DNA from: Halocafeteria seosinensis
Lineage: Eukaryota; Sar; Bigyra; Bicosoecida
DNA: 44,539 bases
Direction: 5' to 3'
Assembly (NCBI GenBank): GCA_001687465.1
Contig: LVLI01000534.1
Span: 1 to 44,539, forward strand
Positions 9,331 to 20,227 of the stretch are shown one piece after another. Positions within the stretch are counted from its first letter, which is position 1. Each line of letters opens with the position of its first letter. The notes under the pieces are model-generated. The model did no database searches, was not told the DNA's origin, and was given only the letters and a program-made list of their open reading frames with translations. A program made the translations under genes and the position numbers.

Positions 9331-10502
9331 ATGAGTGGAAATACGAACGGAGAGACCAACAGTACCACTGGCGGCAAAGGCCAGGTGACTGTGAAGGCTG
9401 GTCTGGCCCAGATGCTGAAAGGTACGCTTCTGACGTGAGAACAGGGGTTCTCTTGTAGGCTCGCATAGTTACGAACTGCCGTATGCATTACGATTGGATG
9501 TTTATGGTTCAACACGTCGTTTGCTGGTGCCGATTGCAGGTGGAGTTATCATGGGTGAGTCAACATCATGGATGAACGATTTTTACTCCCCGTTTGATTC
9601 ATAATTATCTTCTCAACAGATGTCATCAATGCTGAACAGGCTCGAATTGCTGAAGAAGCTGGAGCTGTTGCAGTAATGGCCCTAGAGAGAGTGCCCGCAG
9701 ACATCAGAAGCCATGGCGGAGTAGCCCGGAGCTCTGACCCTGCGATGATTGAGGAAATCCAGCGTGCTGTCAGCATTCCCGTGATGGCAAAGGTTCGCAT
9801 CGGTCACTTTGTAGAAGCTCAAATATTGGAAGCAATGGGTGTTGATTATATTGATGAGAGCGAGGTGCTCACTGTGGCCGACGAAGAAAATCACATCGAT
9901 AAGCATAACTTCCAGATTCCTTTCGTATGCGGATGCCGCAACTTGGGTGAAGCACTGGTACGTTTATCGCGGACTCAGTTATATTGCGTTTGTCTTGCGT
10001 GGACAGATAACCCTTGCATTATGCACAGAGACGAATCTCCGAAGGAGCGGCCATGATACGCACCAAGGGTGAAGCCGGTACAGGAAATGTGGTGGAAGCA
10101 GTGCGCCATGCTCGTTGTGTGAATCGCGAAATCCGCAGAGTGCAAGGAATGGATGACTCCGAGCTGTATAGTTACGCCAAGGAAATTGGTGCCTCAATTG
10201 ATCTAGTCAAGGAAGTCAAGAGGCTTGGGCGTTTACCCGTGGTTAATTTTGCCGCTGGAGGAGTTGCCACCCCGGCGGACGCCGCCTTAATGATGCAACT
10301 TGGAGTTGACGGCGTGTTCGTTGGAAGCGGGATCTTCAAGAGTGGTGATGCTGAGAAGAGAGCAAAAGCGATCGTCAGCGCCGTGACGAACTATGACGAC
10401 CCAGCGACCATCTGGAAAGTCAGTCGGGGACTTGGAGAAGCCATGTCCGGAACTGGTGATATCAAGCATAGTCAGGTCCAATTCCGTGAACGTGGTTACT
10501 AA
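9331..10502 (+). CDS. PDX1: Pyridoxal 5'-phosphate synthase lyase subunit (PdxS/Snz type)
   Basis: Exons 9331-9421, 9540-9554, 9620-9957 and 10029-10502 give 305 residues, normal for the family. It condenses ribose 5-phosphate, glyceraldehyde 3-phosphate and ammonia to PLP; PdxS proteins form dodecamers coated by the glutaminase. Key residues visible: the Asp of [11 protein letters not shown], the Schiff-base Lys of [10 protein letters not shown], and the second Lys of [26 protein letters not shown] and [11 protein letters not shown] form the phosphate sites. Exon 2 is only 15 nt and supplies most of GVIM; the reading frame and family sequence both require it. Intron 1 (118 nt) is the longest found in the window; the others are 65 and 71 nt. 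Confidence 0.97.
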
Positions 10503-10875
10503 ATTGTTTTCATGCTTAATCGATCTGCTGTCTTGTTAGGTCTCTCGAGGTTTGGATATGATGAAATGGACCGCTGAGTGCTCTCACCTCGACCACATAT
10601 AGAAAACTAAAAAGCATACAGCGTATAAATTCGCGATATCAAATTCCTTCATATCCATTCAAGATACGACAACTAACCTCCTTGAAAACATTTTGCTTCC
10701 GTGGCCTCAAGCTGAAATCTCTTCACTGCGCGGTGTGAAGCCGCTTGCCACAATTCAAATTAGAGTAGCCCCTCGATATTTTCTGTGCCATATAGTATTG
10801 TCAGCAAGACCATCGCCAAAGTCAGTCTCGACGCAGCGTGTCCTTTGCACTTGCACACAGTGGCATCGCTTTCGC
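10503..10875. other. Intergenic region PDX1 to AOS1
   Basis: 373 bp. The frame of AOS1 exon 1 stays open upstream of the chosen ATG to about 10693, but this part has no family similarity and is taken as leader and promoter. Nothing else seen. Confidence 0.4.
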
Positions 10876-12204
10876 ATGATGGCGTCGTCATCGGGGGCCA
10901 TGAATGGCCATAGCGGCCAGAAGAGACCGCGAGAAGATGGACAAAGTAGCGAATCCGCCACTAAGAAGGCTTCCATGACCTCCAATGAGGAAGAGCTTTA
11001 CGACAGACAGATCAGACTGTGGGGACTGGAAGCACAAGAAAAATTGAGAAATGGAGTTGTCCTCATCCACGGACTGAATCCTCTCGGTGTGGAGGTAAGC
11101 ATTGTTTCAAGGTGTTTGAATTCCAACCTCCAGACTTCTGTCGAATTTCTACTTGGGTCAGGCCGCCAAGGACCTCGCTCTCGCCGGGATCAACCTAATT
11201 CTCCTGGATAACGCGCTGGTGAAAGAAGGGGAATCGGAGCTCAATTTCGCCATAGGCGCGAAGTCAATCGGTGAAAAGGTATGTGGATGTGGCGCACTCC
11301 GTCTTTGCAGATATGGCACATTCCGGTTCTCTCTTAGGCAGAGGGCAAACGCCGCCTTTGGATTCATCAAGGAGTTGAATCCCTATATTGATTTAACAGT
11401 GCACGATGGGGACCTCCAACAACTGCTTGATTCTGGAAGCAGCCGAATCGATGCGGTTGTCGTAGCTGCCCCTGAGGGACTTGACATTGTACGTTACCTC
11501 CTGACGCTGGATGCCTGCGAAACTATGTGCATTGTATTTGTCCATTGCTGTAAGCAGACCAAAGTAAACGCTAGTTGCCGGCAACGTGGGATTGGGCTAA
11601 TGGTTGCTTCACTAGCCGGACTGTTTGGGGGAATCTTCTTTGATCTGGGTGGTGAATTCGAATTCAAAGTGTAAGCCTTGAGTCGTTGTCTCTCCTACAT
11701 ATTCTCTGGTACATTAACTATATTGCTTGCAGAAAGGGAGAAGAACAGACGTCAATTGAGTCTCTCCGTTACGTTACGTGGGAAGAGGCCTCCAAACAAT
11801 GTTGGGGCACGGCTGAGGAAAGGAAGAGAATCCGAAAACCTGAGTCCTATGCGGTGTATTGTATTTTGCGCCCATGGTTATTTCATTACGCTACACAATA
11901 TGAAATTAATGAGGACGAAAATGCTCTGAGAGATGAAGCATCGAAAACGGCCGAGACCAATGGCATCCCGAAGGACACCTTGCCATACGCGATATGCTCT
12001 GATTTGAAGCGCACGCACAAAATTGCTTTACCTGCAACTTGTGCTATATTGGGAGCGGTACTCTCCCAGGAAGTTATCAAAGCGATCTCCCATCAAGATC
12101 CTCCCATGTGCAATCTATTCGTCTTCGATGGGAGGACGGGGATGGGTCAAGAGGTGAATACGGCGGCCCCATATATCGCAACTCCAACCAAGGTCGTGTC
12201 GTGA
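10876..12204 (+). CDS. AOS1: SUMO-activating enzyme subunit 1 (AOS1/SAE1)
   Basis: Exons 10876-11094, 11162-11278, 11342-11488, 11558-11670 and 11733-12204 give 355 residues (family about 350). This is the non-catalytic half of the SUMO E1; with UBA2 it adenylates SUMO in the nucleus. Marks: a basic N-terminal KRPRE stretch, LYDRQIRLWGLEAQEKLRN, the Rossmann strand VVLIHGLNPLGVEAAK, INLILLDN, and the C-terminal AILGAVLSQEVIKAISHQDPP with NLFVFDG. Those last blocks separate it from the related NEDD8 E1 subunit. The GxGxxG-type turn reads GLNPLG. Two ATGs abut at 10876 and 10879. The acceptor of exon 4 could be 11555 instead of 11558, adding one residue. It ends 35 bp from the convergent kinase gene. 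Confidence 0.93.
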
Positions 12205-12239
12205 GCTATAGCACATTGATAACCGAAAACCTGGCTGGC

Positions 12240-13630
12240 TTAGAATTGGTCCACCTGTTTCCTATACCCGTTGATGCGATCTACGGAATATTGTAAAAAG
12301 TCAAAATCTATGGGAGAATACTTCGCTTGAACTAGCGCCCATAAGCCCCAAAAGAAATGGCTGGCTAGGGCAAATTTATTGACAACGATGTACAGTTGAT
12401 CCAGGTAGGCTTCTTTGGATGTTTGATCCTCCTTAGCCGAATTCCAGTGCACGCTCTTTCGAGAATCTAGATAATGCTCAAAGAACCGATATTGACTCTG
12501 TTTGCTTGGGTACCATTTGTCTAAATCGAAGTCAAATCCGGCATACTCGCAGAAATGATTAGCAATATCAAAGCCAACGTAGTTAAAACCACCGTATTCA
12601 TAGTCAATGATCATTACCTCCTCCTTTCGAGGCATATGAAGTACGTTACCGCTGAGTAAGTCATTGTGACAGAACGCAACTGAAAAAGCGTCCTTGAGTG
12701 CTCCCACTCGTGCCTCTCTAGTTCTTGAGTCCGTTGTTGCTGCCAACGAGGAAAACAGGCCGTTCCCGTTCTTGTTTTCTTCTGAAGGGAGGCTCCGTTG
12801 TAAGTTACCTAGTTCCTTGTACACCCATTGTAGATTGAGACTTTCGACCTTCTGTTGACCTTTCTCGTCTTCCATTTTGATGTCTGCTGCCATGTCGTAC
12901 CACTTGTACAATGTCTGTAACCATGTATATACATGCACGTATCCCCGCTCGCCAAACTGTAGCTACAGCCAATTCTAACACTCACCTTCCACAACGATGG
13001 TTCACCATCTCCAGGCATGTGTAAATCATGCATTCTGGCGACTTGTTGCGCAATAAGTTTCTGGAAGTCCACAGGAGAAGTCTGCAAGAGAGAGATGAAA
13101 ACCCCCAGTTACCTAGCAAAACATGTAGGTAGACCGTCATGCTGCTTCCGAGCTTACTTTTCCCATTTCAGGAGGATCTAAGGGGCGACTTTCGACCCAA
13201 CCTTCTACTCGCCCATTGCCAAAGATGCCATACAGATGAGGACCAAACTTTAGGTCCGAAAAGTGCTTAAACACCTCTGCAGCGGACGTGTACACGTGGA
13301 ATCCAAGAATTACCATGGCAGCACAGCGAATGGGTACGTACGATTGTCCTTATCGCGGTCAATCAGCACCTCCGACTTCTCTCCAAAAATGCGGACCATT
13401 GCGGCATAATCCTCCTCCTTAGAATGGTCCTTATGATACACTCTATACAGCAGATTCGTTATCCCCCCACGGATTTCTTCAATCTCCAGTCGGTTCGATT
13501 CCACTCCGTTTGCCCAGGGACATAATTGAGACACCACATAGAAGATTCCCTCCCAAATTTCTTTGGGGTCCTTGTAATTCACCTCGAACTCCACAGAGGG
13601 AATGCTATGATCCGTATTTTTGCCACTCAT
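12240..13630 (-). CDS. Ethanolamine kinase (choline/ethanolamine kinase family)
   Basis: Exons 13630-13342, 13276-13158, 13081-12986 and 12914-12240 give 392 residues; introns 65, 76 and 71 nt. It phosphorylates ethanolamine with ATP, the first step of the Kennedy pathway to phosphatidylethanolamine. Visible: the glycine-rich RGGITNLLYRV, MVRIFGEKSEVLIDRDKDN, ARMHDLH, the Brenner-type catalytic loop FCHNDLLSGNVL and the metal-binding IIDYEYGGFNYVGFDIANHF. The pattern NHFCEYAGF resembles ethanolamine more than choline kinases, but substrate choice from sequence is uncertain. The ATG at 13630 is the first in frame. Its 3' end faces AOS1. Confidence 0.9.
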
Positions 13631-13693
13631 TCTCCACACCGTATCTATCCTATGACGACATGCACCCCTTTACGAAGCACCCACGTTGTCCTT

Positions 13694-13709
13694 TCTCTCT
13701 CTCTCTCTC
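13694..13709. repeat. (TC)8 dinucleotide tract upstream of ethanolamine kinase
   Basis: A perfect TC run 64 bp upstream of the kinase start codon, so a GA tract on the kinase's coding strand; probably part of its leader or promoter. The rest of the 395-bp spacer 13631-14025 holds an open plus-strand frame with no recognisable content. Confidence 0.6.
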
Positions 13710-14025
13710 GAGCGACTACATGACAAACCTACCTGGTACTTAGGCGAATGTGAGTGCGTATATGGTAGGGTGCGGCACTGTGGTGGCAAGCTATGGCTTT
13801 GTGAAGTATCGCCTACGGTGCTTAGCAGCAACGGCACCTATGCCCGCGAAGAACCAACACGCAGACCCACAGACAACACAGGTTGTATTGGGAGATTTTT
13901 GTTTGATAAAGAATGCCAAGTTTCTTCACCTGATGCAGGGATGGATCCCTTGCGTCTTCCTTTGAATACAGCGGCATGTTTCTATTTGTTTCTCAACACA
14001 ACTAACAATCTTAATGCTAGTTAGA

Positions 14026-15723
14026 TTAAGCAAGGGCACCCATAGGATCCCATGGTGGCAAAAACGTGACCTCCCTCTGCATCCACGCTTCTTTAGCCTC
14101 TTCTGAAAGATCGGAGGTTTCGACTGCAAGTTGGTACACATGCTCAGAGAACCACTCGTCAGTCATAATGAGATAGCCCTCGTGGGGACTCTTGTCTCCC
14201 CAACTATTCTCCACCCTCCATCTGCGAAACAAGTTAACACACACGATTACCAAAGTAGGAACGGAAAGGCGAGCACGAAGCAAAACGTACTTAGTAACAG
14301 GCGACTTTTCGCCTGAGGAATGAGTATGAAACCCAGAGAACGCCATCGCATGCGTCATCATGGCGTCTCCGTATACCAACCGCATTCTCTTATCCATTTC
14401 CGGTTTCGCACCAAAGACGAGAGAATAGTCCAAGAGCTTGGTATCAAGTACTCCTGGGTTCGAAACCAAGTCTTTGGCGACGTCGCAACCGAACCAAACC
14501 AGCCGTCCACTTTCCAATTTGGCACGAGCCATTCTGCGTACAACTAGACGTTACCTAAGACAAGAAGTCCCATCCCATACGTGTCCTATTCATACCTCTT
14601 CAGCTCTTCGATTGGCAAATTCAGGTACCTCACGTTGTACGCCGTACCCACCACGTTTCCTAGACGAGACACTGAGTATAGCTTGTAATACTCATGCCGG
14701 GGATCATTAACAACTGAAACGAAGTCTTCCAAACGAACAGGGACCATTTCGTCGTAAAACTTGCGAGGTGTCATGTCCGTGTATGCGTGGTACTTTTTGT
14801 CCTTGTCATCTGCACCAAGTGTGATTGCTTACCACGTGAAGGGCCGTACTTTTACAGCTCTACACCCGTCTCGGCAGCTTACAATATATCCAGTCAAAGG
14901 ACTCTGGAGGTTGTCCCAAGTACACAACCAATATGCGATGTACCATCTCCATTATCTCTTTCCTAAACTTGACTAATTCGGAGGTCGACCCCTCGTTGGC
15001 CAGCTCCCGCAACTTGGGAGCCGCCTGAATGGAGTAATGCGCATGCTCATGAGCTCGGAAGCGGATAAGGAGAGCAACGTTGAACTTACGTCACGTAGTT
15101 TCCTTGTGATAAGGGAGTTCATGTGCCCTGGTTTCCCACAGGCTTCACTTTCACCGTACACGCTCTTGGGAACGACACCGTGTTTGGTTAAGAGAGCCTG
15201 GAACATGGCCAACTGACCGCCGTCGTCGAGTGGACTAGACAAAACTGCGTAGGTATTGGGAAGAAGGATAGGTGGTATCTTTATCGATTCCTCTGTGGTA
15301 GCACGTATACGCGGTTCAACACTTACGATGCATGACTTCTCTGGATGACGGTGCTTGGTCAGCCGTGTCGATGATCTGCTCCATGAAAAAGTTGGCCCGT
15401 TCCAGTTTGTCGTAGAAGAAGAGGTACGATTGGCTGAGTTCAAAATCTGAGGGCAGATTGTATTTTTCCATCATGGACTGTCGAAGGACATTCAGCGCCG
15501 CAAACATCCAGCAGCGTCCGGAAATGGATTGGTTTGTCGCTTTCCCCTCCGTTTTGACTTTGTGTGAGAACACATTGGTCAAGGACTGCATTCTCTCGCG
15601 ATCCACGAGAGCCTGAGAGGGGTGCGCCTGGGTGACGACATTCCTCGCCAAGCGCGCTGTGGAATCGTTGCGCAGCGCTGTGTTGCGCTCCTGCACCCAT
15701 TCATGCGTCAACTGATTCGCCAT
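14026..15723 (-). CDS. Bleomycin hydrolase (peptidase C1B)
   Basis: Six exons, 15723-15327, 15244-15090, 15024-14883, 14809-14596, 14533-14291 and 14221-14026, give 448 residues (family about 455). A cytosolic papain-fold aminopeptidase that in other organisms forms a barrel-shaped hexamer and trims peptides and homocysteine thiolactone. The triad is intact: Cys in NQSISGRCWMFAALN, His in MMTHAMAFSG, Asn in WRVENSWGDK. The C-terminus PWDPMGALA keeps the typical end that reaches into the active site. Other blocks: SPLDDGGQLAMF, MTPRKFYDEM, WFGCDV. All introns are 62-82 nt and all phases agree. The intron between exons 1 and 2 was placed by phase; a closer acceptor would make a 34-nt intron, which I rejected. 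Confidence 0.95.
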
Positions 15724-15917
15724 AGTCTTTTTTTTCTCTTTTTTTTTTTCTGTCTCTCTCAACGCAATTGTTGTATTGCACGACGCAGTGCATGCACACT
15801 CTAGATTTCGCTTTCTACCAACAACACTAGAAACGCAACCTCAACTGCCTGTGAAACAGGTTCGTGAGGAAGTCGATCCTGCGACGTCAAGCGAGAAGCC
15901 GCTGCTGTGGTGGACCA
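15724..15917. promoter_or_regulatory. Divergent control region of bleomycin hydrolase and PAQR
   Basis: Only 194 bp separate the two start codons. On the hydrolase strand the leader is an A/G-rich run (T-rich on the plus strand, 15728-15750) directly before its ATG. The remainder contains a plus-strand open frame without ATG, taken as the PAQR leader. Confidence 0.45.
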
Positions 15918-17011
15918 ATGGACCATATAACTTTGTCAAAGGTTTGCGGATGGTGGATTTGTCAGTTGGTGTATGCCGCTCGATAAGTGCATTAATTCTC
16001 CTAATTGACTAGAGAGACGAAAGAATGTGTATAAGGTAGACAGAGAGGAGAGGGAGGAGTATGACACAACAACAGCAGCAGCAGCAGCAACTGAAACAGC
16101 GTTTTCGTAAGCATACGACGGAGATCCACGCTGTACCACCCCATCTCCAATTCAATCCGTATATCGAAAAAGGTGCGTCTTTCGCTGCACTGTTTCTGTG
16201 GAGTCGTCAGGACGATGCATGGATTGGTGCTGCAGGATATCGAAGAAACCCAATTTCTCCCGAGAACTGCGTTAAGGAACTTGTCAGCTACTTCCACAAT
16301 GAGCTTTTCAATATATTCAGCCACGGAATACAGCTTGTCATATGCTTTACTATGTTCTTACGGAAGCTTATGCAAGGCGAAATCTTGGAGCTTCAGCACG
16401 AGGTAGAATATGGATGGATTGAGACTTGCTTCTTGTTTGGAGGCATTTTAGTATTCGGAGGATCTGTGTTGTATCACACATTCTTATCAGCCTGTGAAAG
16501 TACAGAAGCATACAGACGATTGTTGTTGGTGGATGTCATGGGGGTGTGGTTGATTAACAGCATTATAACGTGGAAGTGCTTCTGGCTGACATTCTTCTGC
16601 TGGAGCCCGTACCTTAAACTCATCGCAATCGTTTTACCATTGGGTTTCGCATGCTCTATACTGTTGAATGCTACGAAAGCTTCTTCGAGGGGTGCCGCGT
16701 TTGCCTTGATGGCTGCATTCCGATTGGGGGTCCTCATTGTGCGTGTGCTACGGCTGGGTTACACATTAGATACGAGTGGAGGCTTTTACTTGTGGATTGC
16801 AGCTGAAATAGGTGGGTTCGTTGGTGGTCTCGTCAATGTTTTAAGGATTCCTGAAAAGTGGCCGAATCGCCCCCATTGGATCGATCTAGTAGGCAACAGC
16901 CACAACATCATGCACGTCTGCACAGTGATAAGCTACTGGATCGTTTGGTTTGCATTTTGGTTAGACGCAAAGACGGCTGTTACTCTGAAGAACTACCCAG
17001 TTTGCAACTGA
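15918..17011 (+). CDS. PAQR (adiponectin receptor/HlyIII-like) membrane protein
   Basis: Exons 15918-15941, 16013-16036, 16100-16172 and 16236-17011 give 298 residues; the first two coding exons have only 24 nt each. The order of marks fits PAQR proteins: VPPHLQFNPYIEKGYRRNP before the membrane part, HNELFNIFSHG opening helix 1, the metal His in GGSVLYHTF, and paired His in NSHNIMHV before the last helix. Seven hydrophobic segments span about residues 65-290. PAQR proteins are zinc-dependent, ceramidase-like receptors or lipid hydrolases; ligand unknown here. A long plus-strand frame lacking an intron at 16173-16235 also exists, but removing that 63-nt intron restores the conserved GYRR. The ATG and the two mini-exons are supported by phase and splice consensus only. 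Confidence 0.85.
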
Positions 17012-17430
17012 TATGCTCGCAGAAGATTGTACACAATGCACTTATATCATTTGTGACATGTCAAAAATTAGCCTAGCAGCCGGCGCCGGGCACCCTCTTC
17101 TGAAGTTTTCGTCTGAGAGGCTTGCGGCACACTGTTGAACGCAATACACTTGTTTGATTTGTCGAACTATGGCGTTTCGTCCCGTCTTTCCTTAGAGAAG
17201 CATAGCGCCTTGGAACTTCCCCCCGCCCCTGTGTGAAGTTCGCGTCTAACTGTCGTTCAAAGTTGGAGCGAGTTCTGCCCTAGTCTCAGCCATTAGGACT
17301 GTGATGAATGGCTATTGTCAATAGGACACATATAATAGTATCGATTTAACGCAAAATCAATAACTGAACACCAAAACGTCCTGTGTTCATGTAGAAGGGA
17401 GCCAAGCAAGTGCTTAACTGCGCGGCAGAC
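17012..17430. other. Intergenic region PAQR to SET8-like gene
   Basis: 419 bp, presumably the PAQR 3' end and the promoter and leader of the next gene. The frame of the SET gene stays open to 17410 without an ATG. Nothing else seen. Confidence 0.4.
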
Positions 17431-18911
17431 ATGTCCGAAATCGGAGTGTCTCACGTGCATGAGGAGGGGCCATACGGCAAGAATGACTCCCATACGTCTC
17501 CCTCTATCGCGGCGATGAAATGCGAAAATGGTAATGGGTCTCCATGGGAGAAAAGCAAGTCCGAAGGATCTCGGTCGGAGCAGCGGCAGGATGGAAATGG
17601 GCACGAATACGCTGCTCAAGAGGAGATTCATGACGATACCACCGATTTGATCTCACCACGGAAGCGAATGAAACAATCCCCTACCCTCGTAGAAGAGGGC
17701 GCAGCCACAGCAACACCAGCTTTAAATGCGCTGAACGACGCCACTCGTGCAGTTAAGGACAATACCCCCTCAACTGCCAAGGATAGTCATACAAATGGCG
17801 ACAGCTCTCACGCGTCAGGTACGACAGCAACTCAGTGTACTCTTCAGACAGAGACGAGCGGCCGCTCGTCCAACGTACCTGCAGGCCCTGTGTACAGCTT
17901 TAACGACAGCAGCGAAGCCGTGGCAAACAAGGGAAACAACCGCAAGTTCACTCCAACAACTTTTGGTAGGGGATATCACATGGGATTGTTTGGTGCAAAC
18001 TTGCGACAAGGTATATCTGGCGGGTTTGGGGCTATGCCGCGGTTCGGTAGTTGGTTGTCGACGTCTGACGATCGCTCAGGGAATGGTAATTCGAGCGCGA
18101 ACAATGCTGATGGTAAGGGTGATAAAAATGGAAACGAAAAGTCGGCCCTCACTCTTAGCGTGACGCGCACAAAGGACGGTAAAGACTACAACGAAATGAA
18201 TGAAGAGGAACGAGAACGTTTGAGGGCGGAAATGGCTTTTGAGATCCACATGGGCGATCGCATAAAATGTGAATGCTGCAAGAATGCACACAAGCGCTGG
18301 AAGGAAGAGTATGAGAGCGATGGTAAATACGACAATCCATATGATTATAAACAAAAATACCAGAGGAAAAAAGAGACCATCGAGGACTACTATATTCAGA
18401 AAGTGAAAGAACAATATCGTGCCAAAATTCAGCGAGTGGACGATGATGAAAAGGGTCGCATTATGATAGCGAAAGAGCCTCTTAAGAAGGGAGATTTTTG
18501 CTGTGAATACCGGGGCCAGCTGATCCCTGCGACGGAAGCGTATGAGAGGGAGGAAACGTACGCCGAGTTTGATTTCGGGTGCTACATGTATTATTTTGAA
18601 CACAACGGGATGAAGCATTGGTAAGATTGGTCCAGTGCGTAGTTTGATATGTTTGAAGTTTACCCAAACGTACATACTTGTGCTGCAGTCTCGATGGAAC
18701 AGCTGAGCGCCCGGACTACGGAATAGGAAGGCTCATTTCTCACTCGCGAAAGAACCCGAACTTGCGTACAATCAAGTTAGTCATAGAGCATATACCCCAT
18801 TTGGCATTTATTGCGAAGAGAGATATTGAGAGTGGAGAAGAGTTGGCCTACGACTATGGCGACTATGACGGCGGGGTTACATCTGAACTTCAGTGGCTCA
18901 ACAATTCGTGA
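17431..18911 (+). CDS. SET8/PR-Set7-like histone H4K20 methyltransferase
   Basis: Exons 17431-18620 and 18689-18911 (intron 68 nt, splitting a Cys codon) give 470 residues. Residues 1-270 are low-complexity, rich in Ser, Gly, Asn and charged residues, with a KRMK basic patch suited to nuclear entry. The SET domain occupies roughly 335-470: KGRIMIAKEPLKKGDFCCEY, TGCYMYYF-like FGCYMYYFEHNG, WCLDGTAERPDYGIGRL, HLAFIAKRDIESGEELAYDYGD. These blocks match SET8 better than other SET classes, and the protein ends right after QWLNNS as SET8 does. One SAM-pocket position deviates: the usual NHS reads SHS. A Cys pair cluster (CECCKNAH) precedes the SET domain. It converges on PhzF with 105 bp between the genes. 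Confidence 0.88.
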
Positions 18912-19016
18912 AGAGCATTTGTTCCGTTGGTTCCCTGCCGGCCAAATTCTCCGGAGTTTCTTGCTGAAGATATCTCTGGGTGGAGGACAAGGAGCAATCA
19001 CAACCGGTGGGAGGAC

Positions 19017-20227
19017 CTAACGTGCATTAAGAATACCGCCAAAGCTAATAGATATTCGTCCTGAAAGTATTGTTGCGGAGCTTGTCATTTTGATCCGAAG
19101 ATCTCCACCTCGGCGAGAGGCTTGTAAGGCTCGCAAGGTGGATCTGCTAAGTGTTTGACCCCAGTAAGGACCGAGAACAGTGTGGGAACTCCCATTTACC
19201 GGATCCTCGGGAATGCCGTTCCATGGGCTGAAATCTGTGTGTGAATTTGTATAATAGTATCATGGCTGTCTGGTAATTATCTCTAGGTCTCGCATAATGC
19301 GTAAAATAACTTACACCTCGAGCAGAAGTCGAAGGCACGGCTAGTAGACTTGAGGGTAACAGAGACCCCTTGCACCTTCATTCGGTCGTCTACAGCGGAC
19401 TGGTCTACTCTCAGCAGTGCGTCTGTATTTGGTGACATCGTCTGTAGTGCATCTAGCGTTACCTCATCATTTAATCGTATAATCAATTTATTCGTCGCTG
19501 AAGAATGTAGCACTTCTTGACAGGGGAGGTCGCCGACAGTCTGAGAAACAGTGTACAACGTCACTATTGGACCGTGTATGTTCCACTGATCTTAAGACTT
19601 ACGTAGTCTATAATCTCTTGTAAGGAACTGGTAATCTCCACAGGAGTTGGTGGATTTCGCGGGAACCGCATTGACACCGCATCGTGATCATCTTGATCAA
19701 CGGAGACAAACAAAGGACCACTAAGGCTGCGAAATTCTATCTCAGCGTTTCCGTTTTCCTTGACCCGCAATAAAACACCGGCCGCGGCCAAGGTTGCATG
19801 CCCACAAAGTTTCACTTCTGTTGTTGGGGTGAACCATCTTATACTAAACACCTGCGCAGACTAAGCGGACGCCACGCTAAGACACTCTAGTCATCCACCC
19901 CCTCGCCGGACCCCTACCTTGTCTGATGACCAGCGCTGTGTTTCTTCATCTTCCTCCTGTCCTTCGGATAAAGGCTGCAACGACTTAAAGTGAGTGTTAG
20001 CACTATCGATAAAACTCATACGTATACCTGTTGAAGAGCTAGAATATCCATACCTGCACAAACGTTGTTTCGGATAGGTTGATTTCCGAAGCAATCCGTT
20101 GCATTTGCTGTTCAGAGAGTTCTGTATCTACCGGCACCAAGCAGATAGCCGCAGGATTACCTGTAGGTTCCCATCCGGCTTGTCCACTGCTTCTGAGGCT
20201 GAATGCATCGGCCTTGTACAGCTCCAT
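19017..20227 (-). CDS. PhzF-family isomerase (PBLD-like)
   Basis: Exons 20227-20054, 19974-19918, 19851-19603, 19540-19315 and 19234-19017 give 307 residues, normal for the family. Both halves of the diaminopimelate-epimerase-like fold are present: GNPAAICLVP, the catalytic Glu in INLSETTFVQ, RWFTPTTEVKLCGHATLA, and in the C-terminal half SRYFSPWNGIPEDPVNG with SSHTVLGPYW. The last exon was found only by splicing to a consensus acceptor; its frame gives the conserved EDPV-GS-H block, confirming the model. Introns are 79, 66, 62 and 80 nt. Substrate unknown; eukaryotic members are mostly uncharacterised, so a role in phenazine synthesis should not be assumed. Start at the ATG preceding MELYKADAF. 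Confidence 0.92.

Noticed and set aside
13686-14024. Plus-strand frame of 112 codons in the spacer before ethanolamine kinase
   Set aside because: No ATG-led conserved content; overlaps a TC tract and the likely promoter.
14440-14470. GGTTCGAAACC resembling a tRNA B box
   Set aside because: Lies inside a bleomycin hydrolase exon and no matching A box or cloverleaf is nearby.
15776-15941. N-terminal extension of PAQR by a longer open frame
   Set aside because: The frame has no ATG. An ATG at 15918 in another frame gives a fully phased model with better splice sites.
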